A stretch of DNA of 64,000 nucleotides from Prevotella fusca JCM 17724 (GCF_001262015.1 NZ_CP012075.1:372001-436000); one strand, 5' to 3'; shown: positions 18,105-28,053, counted from the first letter of the stretch. Numbers and translations are program-made. The notes: generated by a model not told the origin, from the sequence alone.

Positions 18105-19688
18105 GTAACTATTCAGCAGTATTGCCCAGTCTGTATTCTCTCCTCTAAAATCTTCGTATAAAGGCTATAAAGATGCTCATTTTTCTTGCGTATTTCAGAT
18201 TTTCTTTGTACCTTTATACCTATGAAAGAGCAAGTTACGGACATATCAAAAGTGTTACAAGACATGACGGAAGAGATGCGGTTGTTGCGTGAAACTGTCA
18301 ACCGGCAGTATGCCGAGAATGTCAAATTGAACCGTAACATAAATGCTCTGAACCTCCAAATCCGCAAGAAAGATACGGAACTTACAAACTTACGGGAACG
18401 CTTGGCCAAGTATGAAAACCCTGACAAGAACTCTAATAACAGCAGCACTCCGCCAGTCAGGGAGCATATGAAGGATGAGGTTGTCAGAAGAACAAGAAGT
18501 CTCCGTAAGCCAAGTGGTAAGAAGCCGGGAGGACAAAAGGGACATGATGGGCATAAGTTGTCTTGCTCTTCCGTACCTGACGAGATAATTGATGAGGTAC
18601 CCAACTATTGCACTCGTTGCGGAGAATCTTTATCAGACGCAGAGCGTGTACTTGATTATGTTACGCAGGTTGTTTCCATTCCAGAGTTGAAGCCCGTAAT
18701 CAAGGAAATCCGACACTATGTGATGGTATGCAAGAACTGTGGTGAACGTATCCGGACGGCGGTCAAACAACGTGGTATATGATTCAAGCGTAAAGGCTCT
18801 GGTGGTTTATCTGAGTGTCGTGCAATTTCTTCCATACGGTCGTATAGCAAGTCTTTTGCGTGAGGTATTCGGTCTCACTCCAAGTGAAGGCTCGCTGGTG
18901 AACTGGGTGAATGAGGCAAGGAGAAATGCGCAACCTGTGATTGATAAGATCAAAGAACATATCAAGTCATCAGCAGTAGTTGGTTTCGATGAGAGTGGTT
19001 TGTACTGTAACAAAAGACCCGATTGGGCCTGGATAGCACAGACAGTTTATTACACACTGCTTTTCCGTGCTGACGGAAGAGGATCGAAGGTGTTGGCAGA
19101 CAGGTTTGGCGACAGCCTGGACGAATGACTGCCGTTACCGACCGCCATAGCGCATACTTTGCACTCCATTTCCTCAATCATCAGGTATGTCTTGCCCACT
19201 TGCTTCGCGAACTGCAATATCTTTCAGAGTTGAACACCGGGCAGGAGTGGTCCGGGAATGTAACCAGTCTGTTCCGTGAAGCCATTCACGAGCGGAACGC
19301 CAATCCGAACGACGTCATAGACAAGGTGTCATGGATTGAACGTTTGGATAATCTACTCAAACAGAATATAGAGGAGCTTGGTAAAAAGTTTATTACGTTC
19401 AGAAAAGGCTTGGTCAAATGCAGAGATTACATTTTCAATTTCCTCGAAAATTCGATGATACCATTTGACAATAATGGAAGCGAAAGAGGAATACGCAAGC
19501 TAAAAATCAAACTGAAGAACTCCTGTGCTTTTCGTTCAGACTTCGGAGCAGACGCTTTCCTTGAACTTCATTCGATTGTAGAAACAGCTAAGAAGCACGA
19601 CAAAACTCCATATAATGCGATTCAAGCCTTATTTAAGGTTTGATAAATTGATATGCACTGTATATATCGATTATCGCTGAATAGTTAC
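18105..19688 (+). mobile_element. IS66-type element, tnpC only, decayed
   Basis: The element is about 1584 bp with inverted ends GTAACTATTCAGC (18105 onward) and GCTGAATAGTTAC (19676-19688). IS66 elements usually make an 8 bp duplication; the flanks GGTGAAAA and AGCAAATC differ, so one side has been lost or rearranged. Its right end lies exactly at a broken CRISPR repeat (19689). Confidence 0.82.
18222..19643 (+). pseudogene. IS66-family transposase with two frameshifts
   Basis: The N-terminal part starts at ATG 18222 with a coiled-coil region, then the zinc-binding domain (YCTRCGESL, then VCKNCGERI). The frame is lost at about 18770-18782, where the original continuation NVVYDSSVKALVVYL lies in the next frame. 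That frame carries VGFDESGLY (first catalytic Asp) and breaks at about 19125. The last part returns to the first frame with AVTDRHSAYF (second Asp) and NNGSERGIRKLK (Glu). Both shifts look like real decay. No tnpA or tnpB accompanies it, as in the small Bacteroidota IS66 group. Confidence 0.85.
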
Positions 19689-19777
19689 AGCAAATCACAA
19701 CTAATCACCACTCCTTAAATTTTCTCAATTTGTTGTTTTGTATACTGCAATGGTACGATTTTCAAGCAAATCACAAC
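19689..19777 (-). CRISPR. CRISPR remnant: one full repeat, one spacer, one cut repeat
   Basis: Read on the minus strand, a ~46 nt repeat starts GTTGTGATTTGCTTGAAAAT at 19777 and ends CAAAACAAC at 19732. A 30 nt spacer follows (19731-19702), then the first 13 nt of a second repeat (GTTGTGATTTGCT, 19701-19689), cut by the IS66 end. The two repeat starts are 76 bp apart, the expected repeat-plus-spacer period of Bacteroidota II-C arrays, whose repeats commonly start GTTGTGATTTGCTT. The first 19 nt pair with the tracrRNA at 11192. No leader is identifiable and no further repeat was found. Confidence 0.8.
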
Positions 19778-19787
19778 TCCACAGGGC

Positions 19788-20429
19788 ATGATAACAAACA
19801 CTCCCAATGCATCAAGTGGGATGCTACAACCTCCTATACCTAAGCCGGAAACCTCTGGGTGGGGGACTTACTTGGATAATGCTGGGATGAATGGTTTTAG
19901 CGACATATCCAAGAATTTGGGCTATGTCATTGCCATGTTGCCGGACATGCTTATCGGAATGTTCACCGGCAAGACCTCTTCGTTTACGGTGGGTAACAAT
20001 ATTCTGCCACTGGCGGCGATAGCGGCAGGACTGTTCAGCAAGAACCCACTTTTAAAGCTCATGTTCATGGGATTCGGAGGCATGAATCTCTTGAACAATG
20101 CCGGTCATGAGATATTAGGTGTTTCCACACCCGCCGCACCATCAAGGAAATACAAGCAATATGCTGACGAACCTCTCAATCCACGATTAAACAATATAGC
20201 CATAAGAGGGCGTTCGATGATAGCAGATATTGACAATCTGCCAGTCGTCATTAATATTTCCGACCAAGCTATTGACGCATATGAAAAAAAAGCTATACCT
20301 TTGAACACGCTTGCAAATGCGGTGTTGAGAAAGTATGACGAAAACAGGTCGGCAGCTGCAAACAGCTATGACAGGAATATGTCTTCAGCTGAAGTACAAG
20401 AGTCGCAGCGAGGTTATGGATTAAAGTAG
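19788..20429 (+). CDS. Unrecognised protein, possibly a mobile-element gene fragment
   Basis: The 213 aa frame opens 10 bases after the CRISPR repeat. It has a Pro-rich start (MLQPPIPKPE), hydrophobic stretches at about residues 45-60 and 70-105 (LPLAAIAAGLFSKNPLLKLM), then a hydrophilic C-terminal tail ending QRGYGLK. It resembles, from memory only, the C-terminal end of large proteins of Bacteroidota conjugative elements, and its abrupt start beside broken elements fits a truncated gene. The upstream frame runs on through the CRISPR repeat without a start codon. An intrinsic terminator follows 30 bp after the stop. Function is not assigned. Confidence 0.5.
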   Translation: MITNTPNASSGMLQPPIPKPETSGWGTYLDNAGMNGFSDISKNLGYVIAMLPDMLIGMFTGKTSSFTVGNNILPLAAIAAGLFSKNPLLKLMFMGFGGMNLLNNAGHEILGVSTPAAPSRKYKQYADEPLNPRLNNIAIRGRSMIADIDNLPVVINISDQAIDAYEKKAIPLNTLANAVLRKYDENRSAAANSYDRNMSSAEVQESQRGYGLK

Positions 20430-20458
20430 ATTTATTTTCTATCACATACTTGTTAGCG

Positions 20459-20499
20459 GGCCCTGCTGGCGTAGTTGATTGCGTCGGTGGGGCTTTTTT
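20459..20499 (+). terminator. Intrinsic terminator after the 213 aa frame
   Basis: A 13 bp stem, GGCCCTGCTGGCG (20459-20471) with CGTCGGTGGGGCT (20482-20494), includes several G-U pairs, has a 10 nt loop and ends in six T. Its high GC content contrasts with the surrounding DNA. Confidence 0.78.
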
Positions 20500-20550
20500 A
20501 TATAAAAGAAGTGGAGAAGAACAAGAGTTCATCCCCACTGTATTCTAATG

Positions 20551-22152
20551 CCTCATTTCCGCAGCGTTTTTCCTTGTGAGTCGATTTTATATGTTGAGAT
20601 GTCTTTTTGAGGCTCTATATGCTGATATAAGGCTCTTCGGGGCTTCCTGGGTCTTGCCTGGGCATGAAATCCCCCACCCAAACCAATGGGGAATATGATA
20701 ACCACAAAGAAATGCAGCTTATTCAAGGAATACTTCAGAGTAGTATGTTTTATTTGTATACAGGTTCAGGACGTTTCGCCTTCCTGTTCTCACCCATTTT
20801 GCCGGTACGATGACGAAATGCAGGATAAAGGCTTTCAGCCTGCTTGTCTTTTTCAACGGCTTGACCTTCTCGCTGATATTACGGACGAGATAGAGATGGA
20901 AGTTCTTCAGCATGGCGGTAACCATCATGAAAGCCATGTTCTCAGCCATGAAGGAAAAGGGCAGATGTGCCCATCCGAAGTCATTGTTCTGTATGTCGAA
21001 GTTCTTTTCGCTCGCTCCACGTTCATTGTAGAATGTGATGATGTCCTTCCCGGCAGATGTCCGGTTGTTGGTAAGGATACAGCGGTATGTGTATATCACT
21101 CCGAACATATCCGTCTGTTCCCTGCCGTGCCTGTCTTTCAAGGGAGTACGCTGTACGACAAGCCTGTATGACTTTCCTTCGATGAGGTCGTCCATGCTGA
21201 CGGAGGTGACATCGCATCTCTCATAGCCAACCTCAACGCTCTTCCATCCTTCCAGCTGGCGGAAGTCCCCGCACCGGCTGCCGCAGTTGGCAGCACGTAT
21301 ATAGAACGTGTTGCAGCGCTGCTCTACGGTTCGGATGATTTCCTTCGAGAACGACCCGCAGTCGGCACGGAAACGCTCTGTCACAACACCAAGCTCGGAG
21401 GTCACACGGTCCATAATGCGGCGAAGCGTGTCCTCCTGATGGAATTTCACATTGGTGTTTCCGTCACGGTTCTCACCTCCGACTATGATGCCCCCGATGG
21501 AAGCCCAGCCCGGGAAATAGCCATGGTCCTGCTTGTAGGAATACTTTGCATCGAACTTGCGGGCTGGAACAAACTGGTGGTCAAAGTCCAGGTCAACATG
21601 GCTGCCCGCCTTTATAAGACCCATTCTACGTATCATACGTAAAAGTAAGGTGTTCAGCTTCTCTGCAGTGTTGAAACTGTAGGACTTGCCGGAGGTTTCG
21701 CTCCTGTAGACAATATTCTCTTCGGCAAGCTCCTTCAGTCCGCGCCCCACGGTGTCGGCACCGGGTAACAGCGTACCAGGTCTCTGCCTGAACTGCCCAA
21801 TAAGCGCATTGATGTCCTCAAGGCAATCCCCACCGCAAAGGTAGCTGAAGAAGAGAGAGCCCAGGATGCTTCCATGGCTGAATGCCTTGCCGCTGCATCC
21901 GCGTCTGCCCAACACGGATTCGGTAATTTTTTCAAGGCCCAACTTTGAAAAAACGTCCATGATGTGATAAATTCCTCCGAAGGAAGTGATATTCTCGTTT
22001 TTAATTGCTACCTTTGTCATGTCAGATTTTTGCTTGCTTGTTATGTTTGTTGCACTAAGATAGGTGAAAATTCTGACATATCCAAGTGTTTTGAGGACTT
22101 TGTTTCTCAGGCACTTGGATTTCTCACAAGAAATTATGCTGCGGAATTAAGG
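20551..22152 (-). mobile_element. IS1380-type element, copy 1, complete
   Basis: The element is 1602 bp. Its ends are related inverted repeats, CCTCATTTCCGCAGCG at 20551 and CCTTAATTCCGCAGCA read inward from 22152. Flanks TAATG and CTCAT show no clear duplication. On the right it abuts a broken IS5-type copy (22153-22670), whose missing part is not on the left side, so DNA was deleted at this element. Confidence 0.85.
20719..22020 (-). CDS. IS1380-family transposase
   Basis: The 433 aa product is full length for the family. DDE landmarks are DLDFDHQF (first Asp, residue ~143), RADCGSFSKE (second Asp) and NERGASEKNFD (Glu), followed by the conserved helix FGWAHLPFS. It moves its own element. 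A near-identical but broken copy is at 45866-47306. No internal stop or frameshift is seen. Confidence 0.9.
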   Translation of the reverse strand: MTKVAIKNENITSFGGIYHIMDVFSKLGLEKITESVLGRRGCSGKAFSHGSILGSLFFSYLCGGDCLEDINALIGQFRQRPGTLLPGADTVGRGLKELAEENIVYRSETSGKSYSFNTAEKLNTLLLRMIRRMGLIKAGSHVDLDFDHQFVPARKFDAKYSYKQDHGYFPGWASIGGIIVGGENRDGNTNVKFHQEDTLRRIMDRVTSELGVVTERFRADCGSFSKEIIRTVEQRCNTFYIRAANCGSRCGDFRQLEGWKSVEVGYERCDVTSVSMDDLIEGKSYRLVVQRTPLKDRHGREQTDMFGVIYTYRCILTNNRTSAGKDIITFYNERGASEKNFDIQNNDFGWAHLPFSFMAENMAFMMVTAMLKNFHLYLVRNISEKVKPLKKTSRLKAFILHFVIVPAKWVRTGRRNVLNLYTNKTYYSEVFLE

Positions 22153-22670
22153 CTCATTATCATTCTCAGTATTGACACGGATGCTCTCAGCAAGAATGAC
22201 TTCCATTCCTTCTTCGCCTATACGATTGCAGAAGTGAACCAAATCAGAAGCTTCGCAAGGTTCTTTAGGAAGAAACTCCAACTGACCACAGAAATACTGA
22301 TAATAAGCATTTTCACTCCACTGTAAAACAACACTTTCGTCAGAGATATTACGCAAGTGTTTCAAGATTAAAAGTCCGCACATCAAACGAATAGGATGCG
22401 CAGGGCGACCATTTGTACTACAATACAAACGAGAGAAGGAGTCTTCAAATCTACGCCAGTTGATTTTATTACCAAGCGTATAAAGGGGGTGGTTGTGATT
22501 GAGCATATCCTCTAAGGAAGAGAATAATGATAATTGATTAGAGGTCCTTTTTAACATATATTTCTGCAAGTTTTATACTGTAAAGGTACAAAAATTTGCA
22601 GAAATATACAAATAAATAGAGAGATAATTAACTGTAAATCAGTATAATATAATGTATTTAAGGAACGACT
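22153..22670 (-). mobile_element. IS5-type element, copy 2, only the 5' third
   Basis: The end at 22657-22670 matches the left end of the element at 4531 (AGTCGTTCCTTAAA read inward). The transposase starts at 22557 and matches the first ~136 residues of the intact copy with few changes, then stops where IS1380 begins at 22152. The orientation is opposite to the copy at 4531-5960, so recombination between the two would invert 6-22 kb. Confidence 0.88.
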
Positions 22671-22768
22671 AAATAGACTTGAAGGGTTGACCGTATTCAT
22701 AAAACGAACCTTTCAACATGGACTTTCATGACTAACCTAAATATAATAGAGTAGGGGAGATTATATTT

Positions 22769-23449
22769 TTATTCGTTAATGAAAGGACGGATAGTGTTTG
22801 CCCAAACCTCATAGCCTTTATCGGTAAGATGGAGACCGTCACGGCAATACTCTGCGCGCATAGCTTTAGGATGTGAGCCCAGGAGTGGGGTATAGAGGTC
22901 GACAAAGGGGATTGCCTGACTGTTGCAGTAGCTTTTCAGTCTGTTGTTAAGCTGAATTATCATATCTTCTTTGCCTTTGAGAAGTCTCCAGACACCTACT
23001 CTTTCATTCAGCGGTAATAGACTTTGCACGTAGAGTTTGGTCTGTGGTACCTGCCTGCGAATAGTTTCTATGATATTGACAATTCCTTGAAAGGTACGCT
23101 CAACTGACCATCCGTGGCTCAGATCATTTGCGCCACACTCAAAGAAAATCTTGCTTGGTTTATAAGGTAAAATCTGGTTTAACCGTTTTAGGATGCCCCG
23201 ACTGTCATCACCGATAATTCCACGGTTTATAATCTTTTTAGCATTGGGGAAGAAGCGATTCCAGTTTTCACCATATTCGGAATGGCTATCTCCCAACATT
23301 ATGATGGCATTTGCGGGCAAAGAACCCTCTTTGTTGAATTGATTTACTTTGATATTATAGTGTTTTGAGCCATGAAATGTAACATTCTGAGCTTGTGCCG
23401 AAAAGCTGCTGAGGTAAAGAAAGAGAAACGAAAGGAGGTATTTCATCAT
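22769..23449 (-). CDS. Secreted SGNH/GDSL-family hydrolase
   Basis: The 226 aa product has a signal peptide (hydrophobic residues 4-18, cleavage after AQA). The SGNH blocks are visible: nucleophile Ser in IIMLGDSHSEYG (~residue 54), Gly in GIIGDDSRG, Asn in FECGANDLSHG, and the Asp-His pair in CRDGLHLTDKG near the C-terminus. Such enzymes are esterases acting on lipids or on acetylated glycans; the substrate is unknown. A -7 box TACTTTTG lies at 23678-23671 on the minus strand, which would leave a long leader of ~215 nt. Confidence 0.88.
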   Translation of the reverse strand: MMKYLLSFLFLYLSSFSAQAQNVTFHGSKHYNIKVNQFNKEGSLPANAIIMLGDSHSEYGENWNRFFPNAKKIINRGIIGDDSRGILKRLNQILPYKPSKIFFECGANDLSHGWSVERTFQGIVNIIETIRRQVPQTKLYVQSLLPLNERVGVWRLLKGKEDMIIQLNNRLKSYCNSQAIPFVDLYTPLLGSHPKAMRAEYCRDGLHLTDKGYEVWANTIRPFINE

Positions 23450-23703
23450 ATATACTTGTATATTATATTTCTATTTGTTCATTTTTTTGATTTTATTAAA
23501 TCTATCCAGATATATCGAAAAAAATATCTGAAATATCCCAGGCATCAGCTAAATCACTAATTGTATTACAATCAAGCACTGTTTCCCTACAAGTTGTCCT
23601 TACGTATAAGTCCCCTATGCAGAAATAAGCGACGTCTGAATTCTAAGTTTTCATTGCTTTAATTCAATTGCAAAAGTAAGAAAAAAGATACAGACAGGAA
23701 AGG

Positions 23704-23748
23704 AAAAGTCCGGTTATCTGACCCGAAGGAAAAGATAGCCGGACTTTT
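23704..23748. terminator. Bidirectional terminator between SLT-like and SGNH genes
   Basis: AAAAGTCCGGTTATCT (23704-23719) and AGATAGCCGGACTTTT (23733-23748) form a 16 bp stem with one G-U pair and T-runs on both strands. It should end the SLT-like gene on the minus strand. Confidence 0.82.
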
Positions 23749-23782
23749 TAATAAGAGGACTCTTAAATCATTTGTCTGTCAA

Positions 23783-24202
23783 TTAATTCATCTGACGCAT
23801 TACCTTACGGAGATAAGCCTGTGTCTTTGACACACTGTAACGAATACCACCACTCCATAAACGAATAGCTTTTTCGATGTTGTTCAGCGGATTATGGAAG
23901 CTCTGAATGATGACGAACATCTCCTTAGACTTTGTTGCACTGTAGCGATCAGAAAGTGAATAGCGTTTCTTGCTACCAGAACTCTTGAGAATGTTATTGC
24001 ATTCTTTTACTAAAACAGGTGAAATCTGCAGTACACCAACATAAGGACCATTTACAGCTGCAGCGTTACCCTTACTTTCAATCTGAATGATTGCGTCCAT
24101 CACTGGTTCCCAATTAAATCCGTCATTCTTGGCAGATGCTTCAATGTGTGAAGCCAAAATCATTAAGAAACAAATACTTACTACTTTTAAAATTCTCATC
24201 AT
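23783..24202 (-). CDS. Small secreted lytic-transglycosylase-like protein
   Basis: The 139 aa product has a signal peptide ending around ASA (residue ~24). The mature part starts with a lysozyme-like SLT pattern: Glu in AIIQIESKGN (~residue 42) followed by YVGVLQISPVLVKECN, the usual Glu and QI-S/P arrangement. It is short for a transglycosylase and lacks other domains, so activity on peptidoglycan is inferred only. A -7 box TACCTTTG at 24317-24310 gives a ~100 nt leader. Confidence 0.65.
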   Translation of the reverse strand: MMRILKVVSICFLMILASHIEASAKNDGFNWEPVMDAIIQIESKGNAAAVNGPYVGVLQISPVLVKECNNILKSSGSKKRYSLSDRYSATKSKEMFVIIQSFHNPLNNIEKAIRLWSGGIRYSVSKTQAYLRKVMRQMN

Positions 24203-24577
24203 TAAAAATTTTCCGAAACCTTGGAAAGTAGCTTAACCAAGCTGCTCTCTGCGGCGTGTTCCTATGTGAGAATGAGTTACCACCACGCCTCAGTTTCATA
24301 TTAACGGTGCAAAGGTACAAAAAATAATCCTGACAGACAACACTTTAACAATAAATGTGTAAAGTTAGAGATGAGTTAAAGGAACAGTAGGAGAGGAAAT
24401 AACTGTGGGTATAAGCTGTCAATAGTCGATGAAATCTTATCTTTTAAAAACTTCAGCTATTTGGGACTATGAAAAAGAATGTTTACCTTTGCGATGTTTA
24501 TTTGTCTTATAGGTCTAATCCAAATCTCATTAGAAGAGATGGAGCTATCATAGATTCCATAAATATTGAATGACAAG

Positions 24578-25369
24578 ATGGTAAAGCGGAGACGCAGGCG
24601 CAGCAAACGAATGCGCAATAACAATAGGATATGGTGGTGGGTGACTGCTGCTTTTGTGGCACTGGTCGTAATACTTGTTATCGATCTAAAGCCATGGCGT
24701 AAACAACATGCTGCGGTCAACGACCAATGGCCTTATTATGATATGACAAAAGGAACTTATACTAAAGACTTTGACGGACTTGACATCTCTCGCCATCAAG
24801 GTAAGATACACTGGGACGAATTGGTAGAGGAGAATCAACAATTACGTTTTGTCTATATCAAGGCAACAGAAGGCAGCTCATTAGTAGACCCTTTTTATAA
24901 GCGGAACTTCAAGGCAGCAAAAGAACGCGGATTACTGGTAGGATCGTATCACTTCCTTACCAATCGTACTTCTATGGAACGACAGGTAGATAATTTCCTT
25001 TCAAATATTGATTTGAACCAGCAGGACTTACTCCTCCTTGTTGATATTGAAAAGGATGGAACACGTAATTGGAAACGAGATATCATTCAGAAGAATCTTG
25101 CTGAATTTATCCGATTGGTAAAGGAACGCACAGGACATTCACCAATGATATATACCAATGAATCTTATTATCATTTGAATCTCTATCCAGAGTTCAATCA
25201 CTATCGGCTGTTCATTGCAAACTATAATCTTCCTCCGAAACTACCTGATGCCAAGTATGATATATGGCAGTCAAGCAAGAAGGGGAGAGTGCGTGGCATC
25301 TGGACTTATGTAGATATTGACCAGCTTCGTGAAGGAGTATCTGTAGATGACTTCAAGATGCCAAAGTAA
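24578..25369 (+). CDS. Membrane-anchored GH25 lysozyme
   Basis: GH25 enzymes hydrolyse the MurNAc-GlcNAc bond of peptidoglycan. The 263 aa product has a very basic N-terminus (about 15 residues of Arg/Lys), one membrane segment (~residues 19-38, WWWVTAAFVALVVILVIDL), then the catalytic domain. The family motifs are GLDISRHQGKIHW (first acidic residue), FVYIKATEGSS, LLLVDIEKDG (Asp-x-Glu) and YDIWQSS near the end. Start placed at ATG 24578; a TTG four codons earlier is less likely. The active site would face the periplasm. Confidence 0.9.
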   Translation: MVKRRRRRSKRMRNNNRIWWWVTAAFVALVVILVIDLKPWRKQHAAVNDQWPYYDMTKGTYTKDFDGLDISRHQGKIHWDELVEENQQLRFVYIKATEGSSLVDPFYKRNFKAAKERGLLVGSYHFLTNRTSMERQVDNFLSNIDLNQQDLLLLVDIEKDGTRNWKRDIIQKNLAEFIRLVKERTGHSPMIYTNESYYHLNLYPEFNHYRLFIANYNLPPKLPDAKYDIWQSSKKGRVRGIWTYVDIDQLREGVSVDDFKMPK

Positions 25370-25391
25370 AAGATACTTTTCATATTATGTG

Positions 25392-25829
25392 CTATTGGCA
25401 ATCAATAGCTGTTTTGTTGACGATTCGGATGGATTCAGTTGACTTGTAGGTTGTTTTTCCCAATTTACTGAAATCAATTACATTACGATATATACTTGAG
25501 AAAGCAACGAGTTTATTCCCCTTTAAAAAAAGAAGCGTGCAAATACTATCATATAAGGTGTTATCGAGTATTGCATCCCGATCACCTGCATATCCCATAT
25601 CAATTTTCTCATCCGAAGCAGTTCGACTGTCATACGGCTTGATGACAATCATCGTGTCCCAATCTTCATCTTTGTAAAGTTCATGAACAGCAAGACATGT
25701 TCCTGACTTCTGAATTGATTTCAGGTTATCAGTTACATTCACCTCCTGATAGGGTATGTTGATACACCAGATGATTGCTACAAGAAGTATAACAGTAAGA
25801 ATGGTCAGTAGTATTTTCTTCTTTTTCAT
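25392..25829 (-). CDS. Unrecognised membrane-anchored or exported protein
   Basis: The 145 aa product has a Lys-rich start and one hydrophobic segment (residues 5-24, ILLTILTVILLVAIIW) that works as signal or anchor. The rest is a small mixed domain with GTCLAVHELYKDEDWDTMIVIKPYD and FLKGNKLVAFSSIYR. I do not recognise a family. Its stop is 22 bp from the stop of the GH25 gene on the other strand. Confidence 0.55.
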   Translation of the reverse strand: MKKKKILLTILTVILLVAIIWCINIPYQEVNVTDNLKSIQKSGTCLAVHELYKDEDWDTMIVIKPYDSRTASDEKIDMGYAGDRDAILDNTLYDSICTLLFLKGNKLVAFSSIYRNVIDFSKLGKTTYKSTESIRIVNKTAIDCQ

Positions 25830-25882
25830 AAATATTTTTTCATCGTATGGCAGAAGTTGTCGGGATATTTAAGTGAGAGAAT

Positions 25883-25972
25883 CTTGCCTGGAAAGAAGTC
25901 CTGATTTATAGAATCTGGAACTTCTAAAGAATAGAATCTATAATTTATAGAAGACTTATCCTTCCAGGCAAG
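25883..25972. terminator. Long inverted repeat after fhs
   Basis: CTTGCCTGGAA (25883-25893) and TTCCAGGCAAG (25962-25972) form a perfect 11 bp outer stem around a ~68 nt inner region with partial self-complementarity. It lies just downstream of fhs and upstream of the next minus-strand gene. There is no good T-run, so a processing or attenuation site is also possible. Confidence 0.45.
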
Positions 25973-26006
25973 TTAAATAATTTAAGCAATACTCAAATCA
26001 ATATCG

Positions 26007-27674
26007 CTAAGCCAATCCTTCTATCTGACCGCGAACAATATCAATTCTTTCAGCCTGTGGAACCTTGGGCAATCCTGGCATACGCATAATGTCACCAGCA
26101 ATAGCAACAATCATTTCGGAACCTCCATTGATAACAAAATCACGGATCGTAATATCGAAGTTCTTGGCTACTCCTACCTGTTTGGGGTCCTCACTGAATG
26201 AGAACTGCGTCTTGGCAATGCAAACGGGGAAGCGATCCATTCCCCACGCATGAATGCGGGCGAGTTTATTCTGAGCTGATTTTTTGAGAATGACAGAGCG
26301 TGCACCGTAAATATTCTTGGCAATCTTATTAACTTTCTCTTCAATGCTGTCGTCATCAGCGTATGTCATGTGTATTTCTTTAGCTCCTTGTTTTTCAATC
26401 GTCTCCACAACAAGGCGAGCCAGTTCTTCTGCACCTTCGCCGCCCTTCGTGAACACATTGTTTTCTGCAAAACCTACTCCCAACATCTTACAGTGCTCAG
26501 AAAGAAGTTTAATCTCTTCCTCGGTATCATCACCATATCTGTTCAGTGTAATAACAACTGGCTGACCGAAACGTTGCATGTTCTCAACATGGCGGTCAAG
26601 ATTAGCAAAGCCATCAACGAGTGCCTGCCGTTCCTGCTCTCGAGAATCGCCATCAACAAGTCCACCATGCATCTTCAAACCACACAAGGTTGTGACAAGT
26701 ACTGTAGCACGAGGATGAATCTCTGCTTTTCTACACTTGATATCCAGGAACTTCTCGGCACCAAGGTCAGCACCGAAGCCAGCCTCCGTAATCGCATAGT
26801 CACTCAATGACATTGCCAGTTTTGTAGCAACCAGACTGTTACATCCATGGGCTATATTTGCAAACGGACCACCATGAACCAGAGCAGGTGTCCCTTCTAG
26901 TGTCTGAACAAGATTAGGCTTAATCGCATCCATCAGCAGTACTGTTATCGCTCCGGCCACACCAAGATCACGCACAGTGAAAGGCTTATCATCAAAGGTA
27001 ATACCTAACACCATATTTTCAATACGACGACGAAGATCTTTCTCACTGTCTGCAAGACATAATGCAGCCATAATCTCGCTGGCAGGAGTTATATCAAAGC
27101 CCGATTGTGCTGGCAAACCATCCGTTGACGCTCCCAGACCTGTAACTACATTACGAAGACTGCGGTCATTTACGTCAAGTACACGTTTCCATAGAATCTG
27201 TTTTAAAGTAAATCCTTCACTCCGATGCTGATAAATATAGTTGTCAAGCAATGCTGCAATCATATTGTGTGCACTTGTGATAGCATGGAAATCGCCGGTG
27301 AAGTGGAGATTGATTTTCTCCATAGGTACAACCTGAGCATATCCACCACCAGCTGCACCGCCCTTCATACCAAAACAAGGACCAAGACTCGGTTCGCGCA
27401 GGGCAAGTACCGAACGCTTGCCAATACGGTTAAGAGCCATGGACAGACCGATACTAACCGTGGTCTTACCAATTCCAGCACGAGTAGGAGAGATGGAACT
27501 AACGAGAATGAGGCGGTTGCAGGCAACACGATCTTCATTAATCAATGAAAGAGGAACCTTTGCCATATACTTACCATAACGTTCCAGCGCATCAGCAGGA
27601 ATGCCTACTGTAGCAGCTACTTCCTCAATTTGCTTCATGTTACATGAGCGTGCAATTTCGATGTCAGATTTCAT
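26007..27674 (-). CDS. fhs: Formate--tetrahydrofolate ligase
   Basis: The enzyme makes 10-formyl-THF from formate, THF and ATP, supplying one-carbon units for purines and initiator tRNA. The 555 aa length is normal. The nucleotide-binding region is at residues ~60-75 ([12 protein letters not shown]), where many family members have a Glu in place of the Ile. It is followed by [22 protein letters not shown] (in two overlapping stretches) and FTGDFHAI. The C-terminal signature includes [12 protein letters not shown] -7 box TATCTTTG at 27712-27705 gives a leader of about 24 nt. Confidence 0.95.
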   Translation of the reverse strand: MKSDIEIARSCNMKQIEEVAATVGIPADALERYGKYMAKVPLSLINEDRVACNRLILVSSISPTRAGIGKTTVSIGLSMALNRIGKRSVLALREPSLGPCFGMKGGAAGGGYAQVVPMEKINLHFTGDFHAITSAHNMIAALLDNYIYQHRSEGFTLKQILWKRVLDVNDRSLRNVVTGLGASTDGLPAQSGFDITPASEIMAALCLADSEKDLRRRIENMVLGITFDDKPFTVRDLGVAGAITVLLMDAIKPNLVQTLEGTPALVHGGPFANIAHGCNSLVATKLAMSLSDYAITEAGFGADLGAEKFLDIKCRKAEIHPRATVLVTTLCGLKMHGGLVDGDSREQERQALVDGFANLDRHVENMQRFGQPVVITLNRYGDDTEEEIKLLSEHCKMLGVGFAENNVFTKGGEGAEELARLVVETIEKQGAKEIHMTYADDDSIEEKVNKIAKNIYGARSVILKKSAQNKLARIHAWGMDRFPVCIAKTQFSFSEDPKQVGVAKNFDITIRDFVINGGSEMIVAIAGDIMRMPGLPKVPQAERIDIVRGQIEGLA

Positions 27675-27704
27675 AGTTATATTCTTTTAATTAAGTTGTA
27701 GTCG

Positions 27705-27712
27705 CAAAGATA
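27705..27712 (-). promoter_or_regulatory. -7 box of fhs
   Basis: TATCTTTG on the minus strand fits TAnnTTTG. No -33 TTTG is visible at the expected spacing. Confidence 0.5.
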
Positions 27713-28053
27713 GAAATTAATTTTGAATATAACCATTTCTGAAGAAAAAAGTTTTGTACTTTTCAAATTCAACTTAAAAAAGAATTTGTCGGAGAAAACT
27801 GAATATAGGCAAATAGTAGCTAAAGAAAAACTATTATCATTCTACTATAATAAACTTAATTAAAGTTCAAATAGGAGTACTTAGGACAACTTCATAGATG
27901 TTAATTTAAATGCAACAAATTAATATAAAACTCAGGAAAGGGATGTTGTCTCCATATTTTTAAATATTTATTTTGCACAACTCTATTTATCATAACTGCC
28001 ATTAGCTTTTCAAAATGCCAATAAATAGAAAGTAAGCTTTCACAAGTTTCAAA
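27713..28053. other. AT-rich non-coding gap
   Basis: The ~340 bases between the fhs promoter and the rlmH stop are strongly AT-rich. I see no gene, repeat or convincing hairpin in them. Confidence 0.5.

Noticed and set aside
20686..21171. 161-codon plus-strand frame in IS1380
   Set aside because: It is the antisense shadow of the transposase C-terminus.
22490..22502. GGTTGTGATTGAG resembling the CRISPR repeat start
   Set aside because: It lies in the IS5 transposase coding sequence (antisense to the NHNHPL codons), and no second repeat at 76 bp spacing is present.
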